51,221 nucleotides of DNA from Streptomyces sp. BV286 (GTDB lineage Bacteria > Actinomycetota > Actinomycetes > Streptomycetales > Streptomycetaceae). The stretch covers positions 1-51,221 of the forward strand of contig NZ_JAHRIB010000039.1 in NCBI RefSeq assembly GCF_019090165.1, given 5' to 3'. The notes beneath the pieces are model-generated. The model ran no database searches, was not told where the DNA came from, and was given only the letters and a program-made list of their open reading frames with translations. This document shows, in pieces, positions 39,376-48,483 of this stretch (positions are counted from its first letter, which is position 1; each line of letters begins with the position of its first letter). Made by a program: the position numbers and the translations under genes.

Positions 39376-42303
39376 GTGAAAGGCAAGAGAGCACCCGCGA
39401 GACGCGCAGGACGCAGAACCGCACTCGTCCTGGCGCCGGCCCTGATCGCCGGCCTCGGCGCCGCCGTACCGGCGGGGGCCGACGACACCTCGTACCCCTT
39501 CCGGGATCCCCGGCTCACGGCCCACGCACGCGTGGACGACCTCCTGTCGCGGCTCACCCTCGACGAGAAGGTGTCCCTGCTCCACCAGTGGCAGCCCGCG
39601 ATCCCCCGGCTCGGCATCCGGTCGTTCAAGACCGGCACCGAGGCCCTGCACGGCGTCGCCTGGCTCGGCGAGACCACCGTCTTCCCGCAGGCCGTCGGCC
39701 TCGCGTCCACCTGGGACCCGGCCCTGATCCGCAAGGTCGGCTCGGCGGTCGGCGACGAGGCACGCGGCTTCCAGCAGGAGCGTCCGGCCGGCTGGGGCCT
39801 CAACCTGTGGGCGCCCGTCGTCAACCCGCTGCGCGACCCGCGCTGGGGCCGCAACGAGGAGGGGTACTCCGAGGACCCGTACCTCACGAGCTCGATGGCG
39901 ACCGCGTACGGCCTCGGCCTCACCGGCGGCGATCCCGACCACCTGAAGACGGCCCCCACGCTCAAGCACTTCCTCGGCAACAACAACGAGGCCGACCGCA
40001 CGACCACGTCCTCCGACCTGCGCCCGCGCGTGCTCAAGGAGTACGAGGAGCAGGCGTTCAGGCCGGCGATCGAGGCGGACGCGGCGACGGGCGTGATGTC
40101 CGCGTACAACCTCGTCAACGGCCGCCCGGCCACGGTGAACCCGGCGCTCGACGAGGTGCGCGACTGGACCTCGTACGGCCTGATGAACGTCACGGACGCC
40201 TACGCGCCCAACAACCTGACCGGCACCGGCAGTCAGAAGTACTACGACACCCTGGCCGAGGGGAACGCGGCCGCGCTGAAGGCGGGCATCGACAGCTTCA
40301 CCACCGACGACACGAACGCCCTGCCGACGACCACGGCCGTCAGGTCGGCGCTCTCCGAGGGCCGGTTGAAGGAGTCGGACATCGACACGGCGGCCGGGCA
40401 CATCCTCGACGTCCGGGTCCGGCTCGGGGAGTTCGACCCGGGCGGCGGGAAGTACGGTGCCATCGACAAGTCGGTCGTGAACAGCCCGGCGCACCGCAGG
40501 CTCGCCCGGAAGGCGGCGGCCGACGCGGCGGTGCTGCTGAAGAACTCCGGCGGCGCCCTGCCGCTGAAGGCGTCCGGGAAGGACGTGGCCGTCGTCGGCC
40601 CCCTCGCCGACACCCTCTACACCGACTGGTACTCGGGCACGCTCCCGTACGCGGTCACCCCGAAGGAGGGCATCGCCGCGAGGCTCGGCACGTCCGTGGC
40701 GGGCAGCGAGGGCGTGGACCGGATCACGCTGCGGAACGCGGAGAGCGGCGGGTACGTCACGGCGGGGACGGACGCCGACGGCGAGGCGCTGAAGGAAGGC
40801 ACCGCCGCGGGGACGGCCGCGCAGTTCGACGTCTTCGACTGGGGCGCCGGCATCGTGACGCTGCGCTCGGCCGCCAACGGCAAGTACGTGGGCTACAACT
40901 GGTCGGACTTCGTCAACGACCAGGCCCAGCCGAACGGCTGGTTCGTCCAGCAGCAGTTCGCGCTGGAGGAGCAGGACGACGGCGGGTACCTGCTGCGGTA
41001 CGCCGGCTACGAGACCCGCGAGCCCTGGTGGTCGAACCCGGTCTACCTCGGCCCCACCGGCTCCGACGGCACCCTCGGCCTGGTCGGGAAGTCACAGGCC
41101 GCCCGCTACACGAAGGACGTGGTCCGCAGCGGCACCGAGGAGGCCGTGGCGGCGGCGCGGGGCAAGGACGCGGCGGTCGTGGTGGTCGGTTCGATGCCCG
41201 CGATCAACGGACGCGAGAACGACGACCGTGAGGACATGGGCCTCGCGCCGTCCCAGGAGGCCCTGGCCAAGGCGGTGCGCAAGGCCAACCCGAACACCGT
41301 CGTGGTCGTCGAGAACAGCTATCCGACCACCCTGGGCACTCTGCAGAAGGAGGTCCCGGCCCTGCTGTGGACCACGCACGCGGGCCAGGAGACCGGCAAC
41401 GCCCTCGCCGACGTCCTCTTCGGTGACGTGAACCCGGCCGGGCGGCTCACCCAGACCTGGTACCGCTCGGAGGCCGACCTGCCCTCCGTCCTGGAGTACG
41501 ACAACATCAAGCACGACCGCACCTACCAGTACTTCAGGGGCGATCCGCTGTACGACTTCGGCCACGGGCTCTCGTACTCCTCGTTCCGCTACGGGCGCCT
41601 GCAGCATGTCGACGGCGGCTACGAGGTCGCGGTGACGAACACGGGCCGCCGTGCCGGGGACGAGGTCGTGCAGCTCTACACCCACCAGCGGGTCTCCCGG
41701 GACAAGCAGCCGCTGAAGCAGCTGGAGGCGTTCCAGCGGGTGTCGCTGAAGCCGGGAGAGACGCGGACGGTACGGCTGAAGCTGCGGGAGAAGGACCTCG
41801 CGCACTGGGACGTGACCCGCTCCCGGTGGGTGGTGGAGAGCGGCACGTACGACGTCCTCGTGGGTGCCTCCTCCGGGGACATCCGCTCCCGCGCGGCGCT
41901 GAAGGTGCGCGGGGAGACGATTCCGGCGCGTGATCTGTCCCGGGTGACCCGGGCGGAGAACTTCGACGACTACGAGGGGGTGCGCCTGGTGGACGAGTCC
42001 AGGGCGCGGGGCACCGCCGTGGGAGCCTCGCGTGAGGGTGCCTGGCTGAAGTTCGCCGACTCCCGGCTGGGCTTTGGCGCGGCGCGGTTCGGCGCCCGGG
42101 TGGCCGGCGCGGGCGGGAAGGTGGAGATCCGGCTCGGCTCGCCCACCGGCACGCTCGCCGGTACGGCCTCGGTGTCCGGGACGGGGTCGAAATACACGTA
42201 CGCCGAGGTGAGCGCCCAGCTGTCGGCCGCCGCGAAGGGACGCCAGGACGTGTACCTGGTCCTGGGGGACGGCATGCGGCTGTCGACGTTCACGATCCGC
42301 TGA
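39376..42303 (+). CDS. Secreted GH3 beta-glycosidase with inserted beta-trefoil-like and CBM6-like domains
   Basis: A 975-residue protein with a signal peptide (residues 1-35, cut near AGA-DD). The N-terminal barrel runs about 40-350 with nucleophile Asp274 in NVTDAYAP. The C-terminal sandwich is split by an insert at about 449-565 (RITLRNAESGGYV and KYVGYNW suggest a fascin-like trefoil). A fibronectin-III-like domain follows (about 730-800), and the end (about 850-975) looks like a family 6 carbohydrate-binding module. GTG 39376 follows GAAGGAG. Activity is likely beta-xylosidase or beta-glucosidase; the exact linkage is not readable. It is the last operon gene, 44 bp after the repressor. 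Confidence 0.92.
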   Translation: MKGKRAPARRAGRRTALVLAPALIAGLGAAVPAGADDTSYPFRDPRLTAHARVDDLLSRLTLDEKVSLLHQWQPAIPRLGIRSFKTGTEALHGVAWLGETTVFPQAVGLASTWDPALIRKVGSAVGDEARGFQQERPAGWGLNLWAPVVNPLRDPRWGRNEEGYSEDPYLTSSMATAYGLGLTGGDPDHLKTAPTLKHFLGNNNEADRTTTSSDLRPRVLKEYEEQAFRPAIEADAATGVMSAYNLVNGRPATVNPALDEVRDWTSYGLMNVTDAYAPNNLTGTGSQKYYDTLAEGNAAALKAGIDSFTTDDTNALPTTTAVRSALSEGRLKESDIDTAAGHILDVRVRLGEFDPGGGKYGAIDKSVVNSPAHRRLARKAAADAAVLLKNSGGALPLKASGKDVAVVGPLADTLYTDWYSGTLPYAVTPKEGIAARLGTSVAGSEGVDRITLRNAESGGYVTAGTDADGEALKEGTAAGTAAQFDVFDWGAGIVTLRSAANGKYVGYNWSDFVNDQAQPNGWFVQQQFALEEQDDGGYLLRYAGYETREPWWSNPVYLGPTGSDGTLGLVGKSQAARYTKDVVRSGTEEAVAAARGKDAAVVVVGSMPAINGRENDDREDMGLAPSQEALAKAVRKANPNTVVVVENSYPTTLGTLQKEVPALLWTTHAGQETGNALADVLFGDVNPAGRLTQTWYRSEADLPSVLEYDNIKHDRTYQYFRGDPLYDFGHGLSYSSFRYGRLQHVDGGYEVAVTNTGRRAGDEVVQLYTHQRVSRDKQPLKQLEAFQRVSLKPGETRTVRLKLREKDLAHWDVTRSRWVVESGTYDVLVGASSGDIRSRAALKVRGETIPARDLSRVTRAENFDDYEGVRLVDESRARGTAVGASREGAWLKFADSRLGFGAARFGARVAGAGGKVEIRLGSPTGTLAGTASVSGTGSKYTYAEVSAQLSAAAKGRQDVYLVLGDGMRLSTFTIR

Positions 42304-42317
42304 CCGGTGGTCCCGCG

Positions 42318-42358
42318 GCGGCGGCCCGGGGCGTCGAGGAGCCGCCCCGGGCCGCCGC
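42318..42358. terminator. Terminator between GH3 gene and dacB
   Basis: A perfect 15-bp GC stem (42318-42332 with 42344-42358) with an 11-base loop, 14 bp after the GH3 stop and 18 bp from the converging dacB stop. It probably serves both genes. Confidence 0.85.
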
Positions 42359-42376
42359 GCTCAGTTGCTCACGTGC

Positions 42377-43975
42377 TCAGCACTCCGCCGGCTTGCGCCA
42401 CGAGCACTCCAGGTCCCCGTCCCGCTCGGCGCCCCGCGCGCTGCCCGGCTTCACCGGGACGGTGTCGTCGGCCGTGGAGCGCGCCAGCGTCACCACGATC
42501 GCGTCCTCCAGCGGTTTCACGGACGAGGCGAGGTAGTTGTTGAGCACGACGCTGTAGACCAGTTCCCGTCCGTCGGCGTCCCTCACGTACCCGGAGAGCG
42601 CGGACGCCCCCGTCAACGACCCGGTCTTTCCCCGGGCGTTGAGCGCCGCGGGTGTCCCGCACATCCTGGAGCGCAGCGTGCCGCCCACGAAGCGGTCGGG
42701 GGCGCAGGCCACCGGCAGGGACGTGTACCAGTCGGCGTACCAGGGCTCGGCCCGTACCGCGAGCAGCAGTTCGGCGAACTGCTTGGCGGGGAAGTTGTTC
42801 ATGCGGGAGAGCCCCGAGCCGTCGACCTGCCGCAGCTTGCCCGTGTCGACGCCCACGCCCTTCACGTATCCGCTGACGGCGGCGAGCCCGGCACTCCAGC
42901 TCCCCTTTCCGGAGACCTTGTGGCCCATGGCCTTGGTGAGGATCTCCGCGTGCATGTTGTTCGACAGCTTCATGAACGGGATCAGCAGGTCCTTCAGCGG
43001 CATGGAGGCGTGCGAGGCGAGCCGCCGCGCCGACGCGGGCGTGGCGCGCCCGAGACGGGTCGGTCCGGTGACCTTCACCCCGTGCGCGGTGAGCGCGTCG
43101 CGGAACACGGCCGCCGCGTAGCCGGTGGGCTCCCACACGCTCACCCATTCCTCGGCTCCGGAGCCGCCGACCGGTGTCGTACCGCTGACGACGATCGTGT
43201 TGGTGCCGTGCTCCCGCTCGACGGTGAGGTCGTTCGCCCCGCCCGCGGCGACGGTCGTGGCCCGGATGTCGATGTCGACGTATCCGGTCTTCGGGGTGAC
43301 GGTCGCGCGGGGCTTGTCGCCCGCCGCCGCTCCGGGTGCGACCCGCACGATCACCGACCCGGTGTCGTAGTCGGTGTCCGGCGCGACGCTCAGTGCGCTG
43401 ATCTGCGCCGAGTAGTACGAGGACTCGTCGTCGGCGGCCCAGGAGCGGCCGAGGCGGCTGCTGTCGAAACGGGTGTCGTCGGCGAGGAGCCGTCCGCTGA
43501 CGCGGGTGACGCCCGATTCCGCGACGCGTGCGGCGAGTGCGTCGTAGTCCTCGGCGAGGGCGGTCGGGTCGCCGGTGCCGCGCAGATACAGGTCGCCGGC
43601 CAGGACGGAGCCGTGCCGGCGTCCGGTCGTCAGGACGTCCGTCGTGAACGTGTGGTCCGGTCCGAGGATCTCCATCGCGGCTGCCGAGGTGGGCAGCTTG
43701 GTGTTGGAGGCGGGCATCAGCCGCGAGGTGGGCCCGCGCTGGTGGAGCACGTCACCGGTGGTGGCGTCGGCGATGACGACGCTCGCCGCCCCGCCCTCCA
43801 TCCGGCTGTCCCCGAGGATGCTGTCGATGGCCTCCGGCAGTCCGCTGCTGCCCGCGTCCGCCCCGGCCGGCGCGCTCCAGCCGAGCCCGGCGGCGAGCAT
43901 GCCCAGGACGACGGCCCAGGTCCACGGGTGCCTGCGGGAGTCGTGAGATCTCTTGGGTTTTCCGAGTCGTCTCAT
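42377..43975 (-). CDS. dacB: D-alanyl-D-alanine carboxypeptidase/endopeptidase (PBP4, DacB type)
   Basis: A 532-residue exported peptidase S13 protein. A signal region lies at about 18-40 (WTWAVVLGMLAAGLGWSAPAGA). The catalytic triad motifs are SxxK in MPASNTKLPTS, SxN in KLSNNMHAE and KTG in GKTGSLTG. The large insert between SxxK and SxN is normal for PBP4. It trims the terminal D-Ala or cleaves crosslinks in peptidoglycan. ATG 43975 is chosen from the signal-peptide position; no strong ribosome site is visible. The C-terminal Cys-containing tail (ECSWRKPAEC) is unusual. It lies downstream of the tmRNA terminator. Confidence 0.92.
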   Translation of the reverse strand: MRRLGKPKRSHDSRRHPWTWAVVLGMLAAGLGWSAPAGADAGSSGLPEAIDSILGDSRMEGGAASVVIADATTGDVLHQRGPTSRLMPASNTKLPTSAAAMEILGPDHTFTTDVLTTGRRHGSVLAGDLYLRGTGDPTALAEDYDALAARVAESGVTRVSGRLLADDTRFDSSRLGRSWAADDESSYYSAQISALSVAPDTDYDTGSVIVRVAPGAAAGDKPRATVTPKTGYVDIDIRATTVAAGGANDLTVEREHGTNTIVVSGTTPVGGSGAEEWVSVWEPTGYAAAVFRDALTAHGVKVTGPTRLGRATPASARRLASHASMPLKDLLIPFMKLSNNMHAEILTKAMGHKVSGKGSWSAGLAAVSGYVKGVGVDTGKLRQVDGSGLSRMNNFPAKQFAELLLAVRAEPWYADWYTSLPVACAPDRFVGGTLRSRMCGTPAALNARGKTGSLTGASALSGYVRDADGRELVYSVVLNNYLASSVKPLEDAIVVTLARSTADDTVPVKPGSARGAERDGDLECSWRKPAEC

Positions 43976-44062
43976 GCCACGGCAGCATCCATCAAGACCC
44001 GGCTTTCGCACAGGGTGCCCGCGCGGGTGGCCGGTACCGGTGCCGGACGCCCCGGCGCATGA

Positions 44063-44096
44063 CAAAGGCCCCGCTGCCGTGGCAGCGGGGCCTTTG
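44063..44096. terminator. tmRNA terminator hairpin
   Basis: A perfect 16-bp stem (44063-44078 with 44081-44096) with a two-base loop, starting 14 bases after the tmRNA 3' end on the minus strand. Confidence 0.88.
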
Positions 44097-44109
44097 CCCA
44101 CATGGGATG

Positions 44110-44495
44110 TGGAGATGGCGGGAATCGAACCCGCGTCCAACGGTGCAGAATCAGGGCTTCTCCGAGCGCAGTTCGCTTAGATTTTCTCAGCCCCGGAGAT
44201 CACGCGAACAAGTCTCCGACGGGCTCAGTCACTGTTTGATTTCCCATCGAGCCCCGTGACCGGGCTCGACGGTTTAGTTCCCTTGATTATGCCAGGATCC
44301 GGGTCGGGAACACCCCCGGGCTGACACCCATTTAGGGTCCTTCACTCACTGGTTATTAAGCAGCGAGGGCGAAGGACTGGGAATCGCTCTTGGAATTGGC
44401 GATTATTGGTTGCGACATATGGTTAACGAGATCATTGCCGCTTCCTCGGCTCGCTTCCCCTGCTTCGACAGCCGCTGTCGAAACCGATCATCCCC
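44110..44495 (-). ncRNA. ssrA: Transfer-messenger RNA (ssrA)
   Basis: A 386-nt RNA that rescues stalled ribosomes with SmpB. The 5' end GGGGAUG (44495-44489) pairs with CAUCUCC before the encoded terminal CCA (44112-44110). The T-arm sequence GGTTCGATTCCC is present near the 3' end, and the 5' GGTTTCGACA segment is standard for tmRNA. The reading frame from GCC at 44400 to TAA at 44356 encodes ANSKSDSQSFALAA, ending in the ALAA protease-recognition tail. It is next to smpB on the same strand. End positions are inferred from the acceptor-stem pairing. Confidence 0.95.
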
Positions 44496-44512
44496 ATGTT
44501 GTTTTTTCAAAA

Positions 44513-44526
44513 CCCTCCGAGGAGGG
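44513..44526 (-). terminator. smpB terminator (short hairpin plus T-run)
   Basis: On the minus strand CCCTCC-TC-GGAGGG is followed directly by TTTTGAAAAAAC, a rare U-tract-like terminator in this genome. It is only 18 bases before the tmRNA 5' end, so it must overlap the ssrA promoter. Confidence 0.55.
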
Positions 44527-44609
44527 CGCGCGCACCCGCTGTGAGGTGCAGTGCCATCGTACGTGACCAACGCACGCCGATGCCACCGTATTCCCGGCGG
44601 CCGCCCGCC

Positions 44610-45143
44610 CTACTCGCCGCGCTGCTTGCGCTTGACCGCCGCGATCGCCCGGTCCGACTCCCGCCGGTCCTGCTTCTCGCGCAGCGTCTGCCGCTTGTCG
44701 TACTCCTTCTTGCCCCGGGCGAGCGCGATCTCGGCCTTCGCGCGGCCGTCCTTGAAGTACAGGACGAGAGGCACGATCGTGTGACCCGTCTCCTCTGACT
44801 TCACCGCCAGCTTGTCGATCTCCTCGCGGTGCAGGAGCAGCTTGCGCTTGCGGCGCGCGGAGTGGTTGGTCCAGCTGCCCTGGCTGTACTCGGGGATGTG
44901 GGCGTTGTGCAGCCACGCCTCGTTCCCGTCGATCTGGACGAAGCCGTCGGCCAGCGAGGCCCGCCCCTGGCGCAGCGACTTGACCTCCGTGCCGGTGAGC
45001 ACGAGTCCCGCCTCGTAGACGTCGATGATCGCGTAGTCGTGCCGGGCCTTCTTGTTCTGCGCGACGATCTTGCGCTTGCCGTCCTTGGCCTTGCTCTGGG
45101 CTCCACCGCCCTGCTTCGGCTGGGATTCCTTCGGTACGTACAT
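44610..45143 (-). CDS. smpB: SsrA-binding protein SmpB
   Basis: A 177-residue OB-fold RNA-binding protein that carries tmRNA into stalled ribosomes. The core starts at [39 protein letters not shown] and includes [12 protein letters not shown] and [31 protein letters not shown], the classical signature. The basic C-terminal tail [14 protein letters not shown] should form the decoding-centre helix. ATG 45143 gives the usual N-terminus MYVPKES; ATG 45155 and ATG 45167 are possible. It lies 104 bp downstream of the S41 protease start-distal end and upstream of ssrA on the same strand. Confidence 0.95.
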   Translation of the reverse strand: MYVPKESQPKQGGGAQSKAKDGKRKIVAQNKKARHDYAIIDVYEAGLVLTGTEVKSLRQGRASLADGFVQIDGNEAWLHNAHIPEYSQGSWTNHSARRKRKLLLHREEIDKLAVKSEETGHTIVPLVLYFKDGRAKAEIALARGKKEYDKRQTLREKQDRRESDRAIAAVKRKQRGE

Positions 45144-45247
45144 GCCCTTGCTCATAGTGCTGGCCATTTTCGCACTAGAGAGGGGTCCGAGGGAAAGCCG
45201 ATTACGAGGGCCGCGGGGCACCGGCCGCGGAGGCCGCGCCCTGCCTG

Positions 45248-46414
45248 CTAGGAGGGGTCCCCGAGCCCGCTCAGCACCGTCTCGGCCCGCTCCAGCGCGC
45301 CCGACTCGGCCTCCAGGTCGGGGGTGATGCCACGGCCGTCCACGGTGCGCCCGGAGGGAGTGCGGTAGTGCCCGACGGTCAGTTCGGCGACGGAGCCGTC
45401 GGGCAGCCGGCTCGGCATCTGGACCGAGCCCTTGCCGAAGGTCCTGGAGCCCACGACGACCGCACGGCCACGGTCCTGCAGTCCGCCCGTGAGGAGCTCG
45501 GCCGCGCTCATCGTGCCGCCGTCGACGAGCGTGACGAGCGGGCTGGTGGTGTCGCCGCCGGGATCGGCGTGCAGGGCCCGCTGGGAACCGTTCACGTCGT
45601 ACGTGGCCACGAGTCCGCCGTCGAGGAAGGCGGAGGCGGCGGTGACGGCCTCGGTGACCAGGCCGCCCGAGTTGCCCCGCAGGTCCAGGACGATCCCCGC
45701 GTCCACGGGCGCGTCGGCCACGGCGGTCCGTACGAGGTCCCCCGAGCCCTTGGTGAAGGCGGCGACCTTGATCACGGTGACCCCGCCGGGGAGCTCGCGC
45801 ACGCTCACGGAGTCGGTGGACAGCCGCGCCCGGCGCAGGGTCTCGCGCCACGCGTGCGTGCCGCGCTCCAGCCCGAGGGCGACGGTGGTGCCTGCGTCGG
45901 CGTCGGTGGCGTCACCCCTCAGTAAGGACACGACCTCTGTGACGGGCCTGCCGTCGACACGGCGGCCGTCGACACTGCGCAGCCGGTCGCCCTTGCGGAT
46001 CCCGGCGGCCTGGGCGGGCGAGCCTGACTGGACCCTCGTCACCTCGATCCGCCCGTCCCGCTCACGCCGGGCCCACAGGCCGACGCCGGTGTACTGGCCG
46101 TCGAGGGCTTCCTCGAACTCCTCGTACTCGCCCCGGGAGTAGACCGCGCCCCAGCGGTCGCCGCTCCGGCTGACCGCCCGCTCGGCGGCCTCCACGGGCG
46201 ACTTGCCGTCGGCCATCGCCTCGGCGGCGGCGTCGGCGACGTCCTCCTGATGACCGGCCTGGGCGGTACGGGCCGACGCCGGGGCGGATTTCCGGCCGGG
46301 GGTGTCGAACGAGCCGGTCGCGGCGCCCGCCGCGAGGACACTCGCGAAGACCAACGTCAGGGCCGCCCCGCGGCCGATGCGGCGGGGCTGACAGAACAGG
46401 TCACGGCCTGACAT
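45248..46414 (-). CDS. S41 family C-terminal processing protease (Ctp type)
   Basis: A 388-residue exported serine protease. Its N-terminal hydrophobic stretch (about 13-33) is a signal peptide or anchor. A PDZ domain lies about 108-190 ([11 protein letters not shown]...[20 protein letters not shown]). The catalytic Ser is in [11 protein letters not shown] and the catalytic Lys in [10 protein letters not shown], the tail-specific protease dyad. It would process envelope proteins from the C-terminus. ATG 46414 is used. It follows ftsX on the same strand after a hairpin and precedes smpB. Confidence 0.93.
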   Translation of the reverse strand: MSGRDLFCQPRRIGRGAALTLVFASVLAAGAATGSFDTPGRKSAPASARTAQAGHQEDVADAAAEAMADGKSPVEAAERAVSRSGDRWGAVYSRGEYEEFEEALDGQYTGVGLWARRERDGRIEVTRVQSGSPAQAAGIRKGDRLRSVDGRRVDGRPVTEVVSLLRGDATDADAGTTVALGLERGTHAWRETLRRARLSTDSVSVRELPGGVTVIKVAAFTKGSGDLVRTAVADAPVDAGIVLDLRGNSGGLVTEAVTAASAFLDGGLVATYDVNGSQRALHADPGGDTTSPLVTLVDGGTMSAAELLTGGLQDRGRAVVVGSRTFGKGSVQMPSRLPDGSVAELTVGHYRTPSGRTVDGRGITPDLEAESGALERAETVLSGLGDPS

Positions 46415-46437
46415 GCCGGTGAGTCTAGGACAACGGG

Positions 46438-46471
46438 AAGGGCCGTACCGGCGGATGCCGGTACGGCCCTT
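46438..46471. terminator. ftsEX terminator hairpin
   Basis: A perfect 15-bp stem (46438-46452 with 46457-46471) and four-base loop, 10 bp downstream of the ftsX stop on the minus strand and just before the S41 protease start. Confidence 0.85.
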
Positions 46472-46481
46472 TTGGCATGCG

Positions 46482-47399
46482 TCACACCTTCAAGTACTTG
46501 CGCAACGCGAAGAACGCGGCCAGCGCCGGCATCAGGAGGCTCGTGGCGAGGATGAGCGGCAGCTTCGTGAGAACGGCGTCCCAGCCGATGAAGTCGATCA
46601 GGTTCAGCTTCTCGGACAGGGCCAAGCCGTGGTCGATCATGAAGTACCGGGCGATCAGCAGGAAGGCGCAGGCGACACCACCGCCGATCAGTCCGGCGAC
46701 GGCGGCCTCCATGATGAACGGCGCCTGGATGTAGAAGCCGGAGGCTCCCACCAGACGCATGATCCCGGTCTCACGCCGACGGCTGAACGCGGAGACACGC
46801 ACCGTGTTGACGATCAGCATCAGCGCGACGACGAGCATCATCGCCATCAGCGCCCGCGCCGCCCAGTTCATGCCGTTGAGCAGCTCGAAGAGGTTGTCGA
46901 GGATGCCCTTCTGGTCCTGGACGGACTGCACGCCGTCCCGACCGTCGAAGGCGGTCGCGATGACCTTGTACTTCTCCGGGTCGGTCAGCTTGACGCGGAA
47001 GGACTCCTGCATCTGGTCCGGAGTGAGCGAGGCGGCCAGCGGGGAGTCGCCGAACTGCTCCTTGTAGTGCTTGTAGGCCTCGTCGCTCGTCTCGTGCGTG
47101 ACGTTGTCGACGACCGGCATCTTGTCCAGGTCGGTCTGGATCTGCTTCCGCTGCTCGCTGGTGATCGCCCCCTTGGCACAGTTGGGGTCGGACTCCGCGT
47201 CGCTCTTGTTGCAGAGGAAGATCGAGACGTTGACCTTGTCGTACCAGTACCCCTTCATCGAGTTCACCTGGTCGCTCATCAGGAGCGAGCCGCCGAACAG
47301 GGCGAGGGAGAGGGCGACGGAGACGACGACCGCGAAGGTCATCGTCAGGTTGCGGCGGAGACCGACACCGATCTCCGACAGAACGAACTGGGCGCGCAT
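46482..47399 (-). CDS. ftsX: Cell division ABC-like membrane protein FtsX
   Basis: A 305-residue membrane protein with four helices: one near 20-42, then three in the C-terminal half (about 178-290). The extracellular loop between helices 1 and 2 (about 45-170) holds FLCNKSDAESDPNCAKG, with two cysteines that could pair, and is the part that activates peptidoglycan hydrolases in other bacteria. The MacB/FtsX-type core INTVRVSAFSRRRETGIMRLVGAS is present. ATG 47399 is used. It lies 88 bp downstream of ftsE. Confidence 0.95.
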   Translation of the reverse strand: MRAQFVLSEIGVGLRRNLTMTFAVVVSVALSLALFGGSLLMSDQVNSMKGYWYDKVNVSIFLCNKSDAESDPNCAKGAITSEQRKQIQTDLDKMPVVDNVTHETSDEAYKHYKEQFGDSPLAASLTPDQMQESFRVKLTDPEKYKVIATAFDGRDGVQSVQDQKGILDNLFELLNGMNWAARALMAMMLVVALMLIVNTVRVSAFSRRRETGIMRLVGASGFYIQAPFIMEAAVAGLIGGGVACAFLLIARYFMIDHGLALSEKLNLIDFIGWDAVLTKLPLILATSLLMPALAAFFALRKYLKV

Positions 47400-47487
47400 G
47401 GCGTCTTCTCAGGCCTTTCCGTGACGGATGCGTGGGGGTCCTCCCCCTGCTCCCGGCGGCGGAGCCGGGAGTTCGGGGAGGTCGCGG

Positions 47488-48177
47488 TCAGTGCTGGTAG
47501 CCGTACACGCCGCGCGCCTGGTCGCGGACTAGTCGGCCCTTCTCCAGCTCGATGACGCGCTTGCGCATCTGGTCCACGATGTTCTGGTCGTGCGTCGCCA
47601 TCACGACGGTGGTGCCGGTCCGGTTGATCCGGTCGAGCAGCTTCATGATGCCGACGGAGGTCTGCGGGTCCAGGTTTCCGGTGGGCTCGTCCGCGATCAG
47701 CAGCTTGGGCCGGTTCACGAACGCTCTCGCGATGGCCACCCGCTGCTGCTCACCGCCGGACAGCTCGCCGGGCATCCGGTCCTCCTTGCCGCCGAGGCCG
47801 ACGAGGTCGAGCACCTGCGGCACGGACTTGCGGATCTCGCCCTTCGACTTGCCGATCACTTCCTGCGCGAAGGCGACGTTCTCGGCGACCGTCTTGTTGG
47901 GCAGGAGACGGAAGTCCTGGAACACGGTCCCCAGCTGGCGGCGCATCTGCGGCACCTTCCAGTTGGAGATGCGCGCGAGGTCCTTGCCCAGTACGTGCAC
48001 CTGGCCGTGGCTGGCCCGCTCCTCGCGCAGGATCAGCCGCAGGAAGGTGGACTTTCCGGAGCCGGAGGATCCCACCAGGAACACGAACTCGCCGCGCTCG
48101 ACCTCCAGGGAGACATCCCTCAGAGCGGGGTGGGTCTGCTTGGCGTAGACCTTGGAGACGTTGTCGAATCGGATCAC
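47488..48177 (-). CDS. ftsE: Cell division ATP-binding protein FtsE
   Basis: A 229-residue ABC ATPase that works with FtsX at the septum and lateral wall to gate hydrolase activation. Walker A GSSGSGKS (about 37-44), Q-loop FQDFRLL, signature LSGGEQQR, Walker [10 protein letters not shown] and H-loop ATHD are all intact. GTG 48177 starts the standard N-terminus [10 protein letters not shown]. No Shine-Dalgarno sequence is obvious, so the promoter may be close to the start codon. It is the first gene of the ftsEX pair and is divergent from the small zinc-ribbon gene. Confidence 0.96.
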   Translation of the reverse strand: MIRFDNVSKVYAKQTHPALRDVSLEVERGEFVFLVGSSGSGKSTFLRLILREERASHGQVHVLGKDLARISNWKVPQMRRQLGTVFQDFRLLPNKTVAENVAFAQEVIGKSKGEIRKSVPQVLDLVGLGGKEDRMPGELSGGEQQRVAIARAFVNRPKLLIADEPTGNLDPQTSVGIMKLLDRINRTGTTVVMATHDQNIVDQMRKRVIELEKGRLVRDQARGVYGYQH

Positions 48178-48483
48178 GGATGCACCACAGGCCGTCGGGA
48201 GTAGATGAGCGTGACCATACGCGACCCGGGTACACCGCCGCAGGCGCCGAGACGGGTTGCTTGAGGGTTGTGTGCTTTTGTACCCGGGCAGCATCCGAGG
48301 GAGAAATGCGGGCGGTGCCCCGGGAGGGCGTGGGACCGCCCCGCCGCCCCGCGCAGGGCCCCCTGCCCGTCCCCCGCAAGGGAACCCGCGCGCCCTCCGG
48401 AGGAACCTGGCACAGTGGAGGGGGAACGTATCCGTTCCCGAGGGCGTTGTGTACGTGGGAACCGGTGCAAGGAGGGCGAGCGC
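48178..48483. other. Divergent region between ftsE and the zinc-ribbon mini-gene
   Basis: About 306 bp carrying two opposing promoters. The plus-strand promoter candidate is at 48422-48448. An inverted repeat GGGAACG-TATC-CGTTCCC (48422-48439) overlaps it. The minus-strand ftsE promoter was not located. No further gene was seen. Confidence 0.5.
48422..48448 (+). promoter_or_regulatory. SigR-like promoter GGGAAC-N18-GTT
   Basis: GGGAAC (48422-48427), exactly 18 bases, then GTT (48446-48448), matching the published Streptomyces SigR pattern GGGAAY-N18-GTT. The expected start lies about 30 bp before the mini-gene ATG and its AAGGAGG (48470-48476). Confidence 0.55.

Noticed and set aside
38458..40494. 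678-codon minus-strand frame
   Set aside because: Antisense to the LacI and GH3 genes, which carry clear domains and ribosome binding sites.
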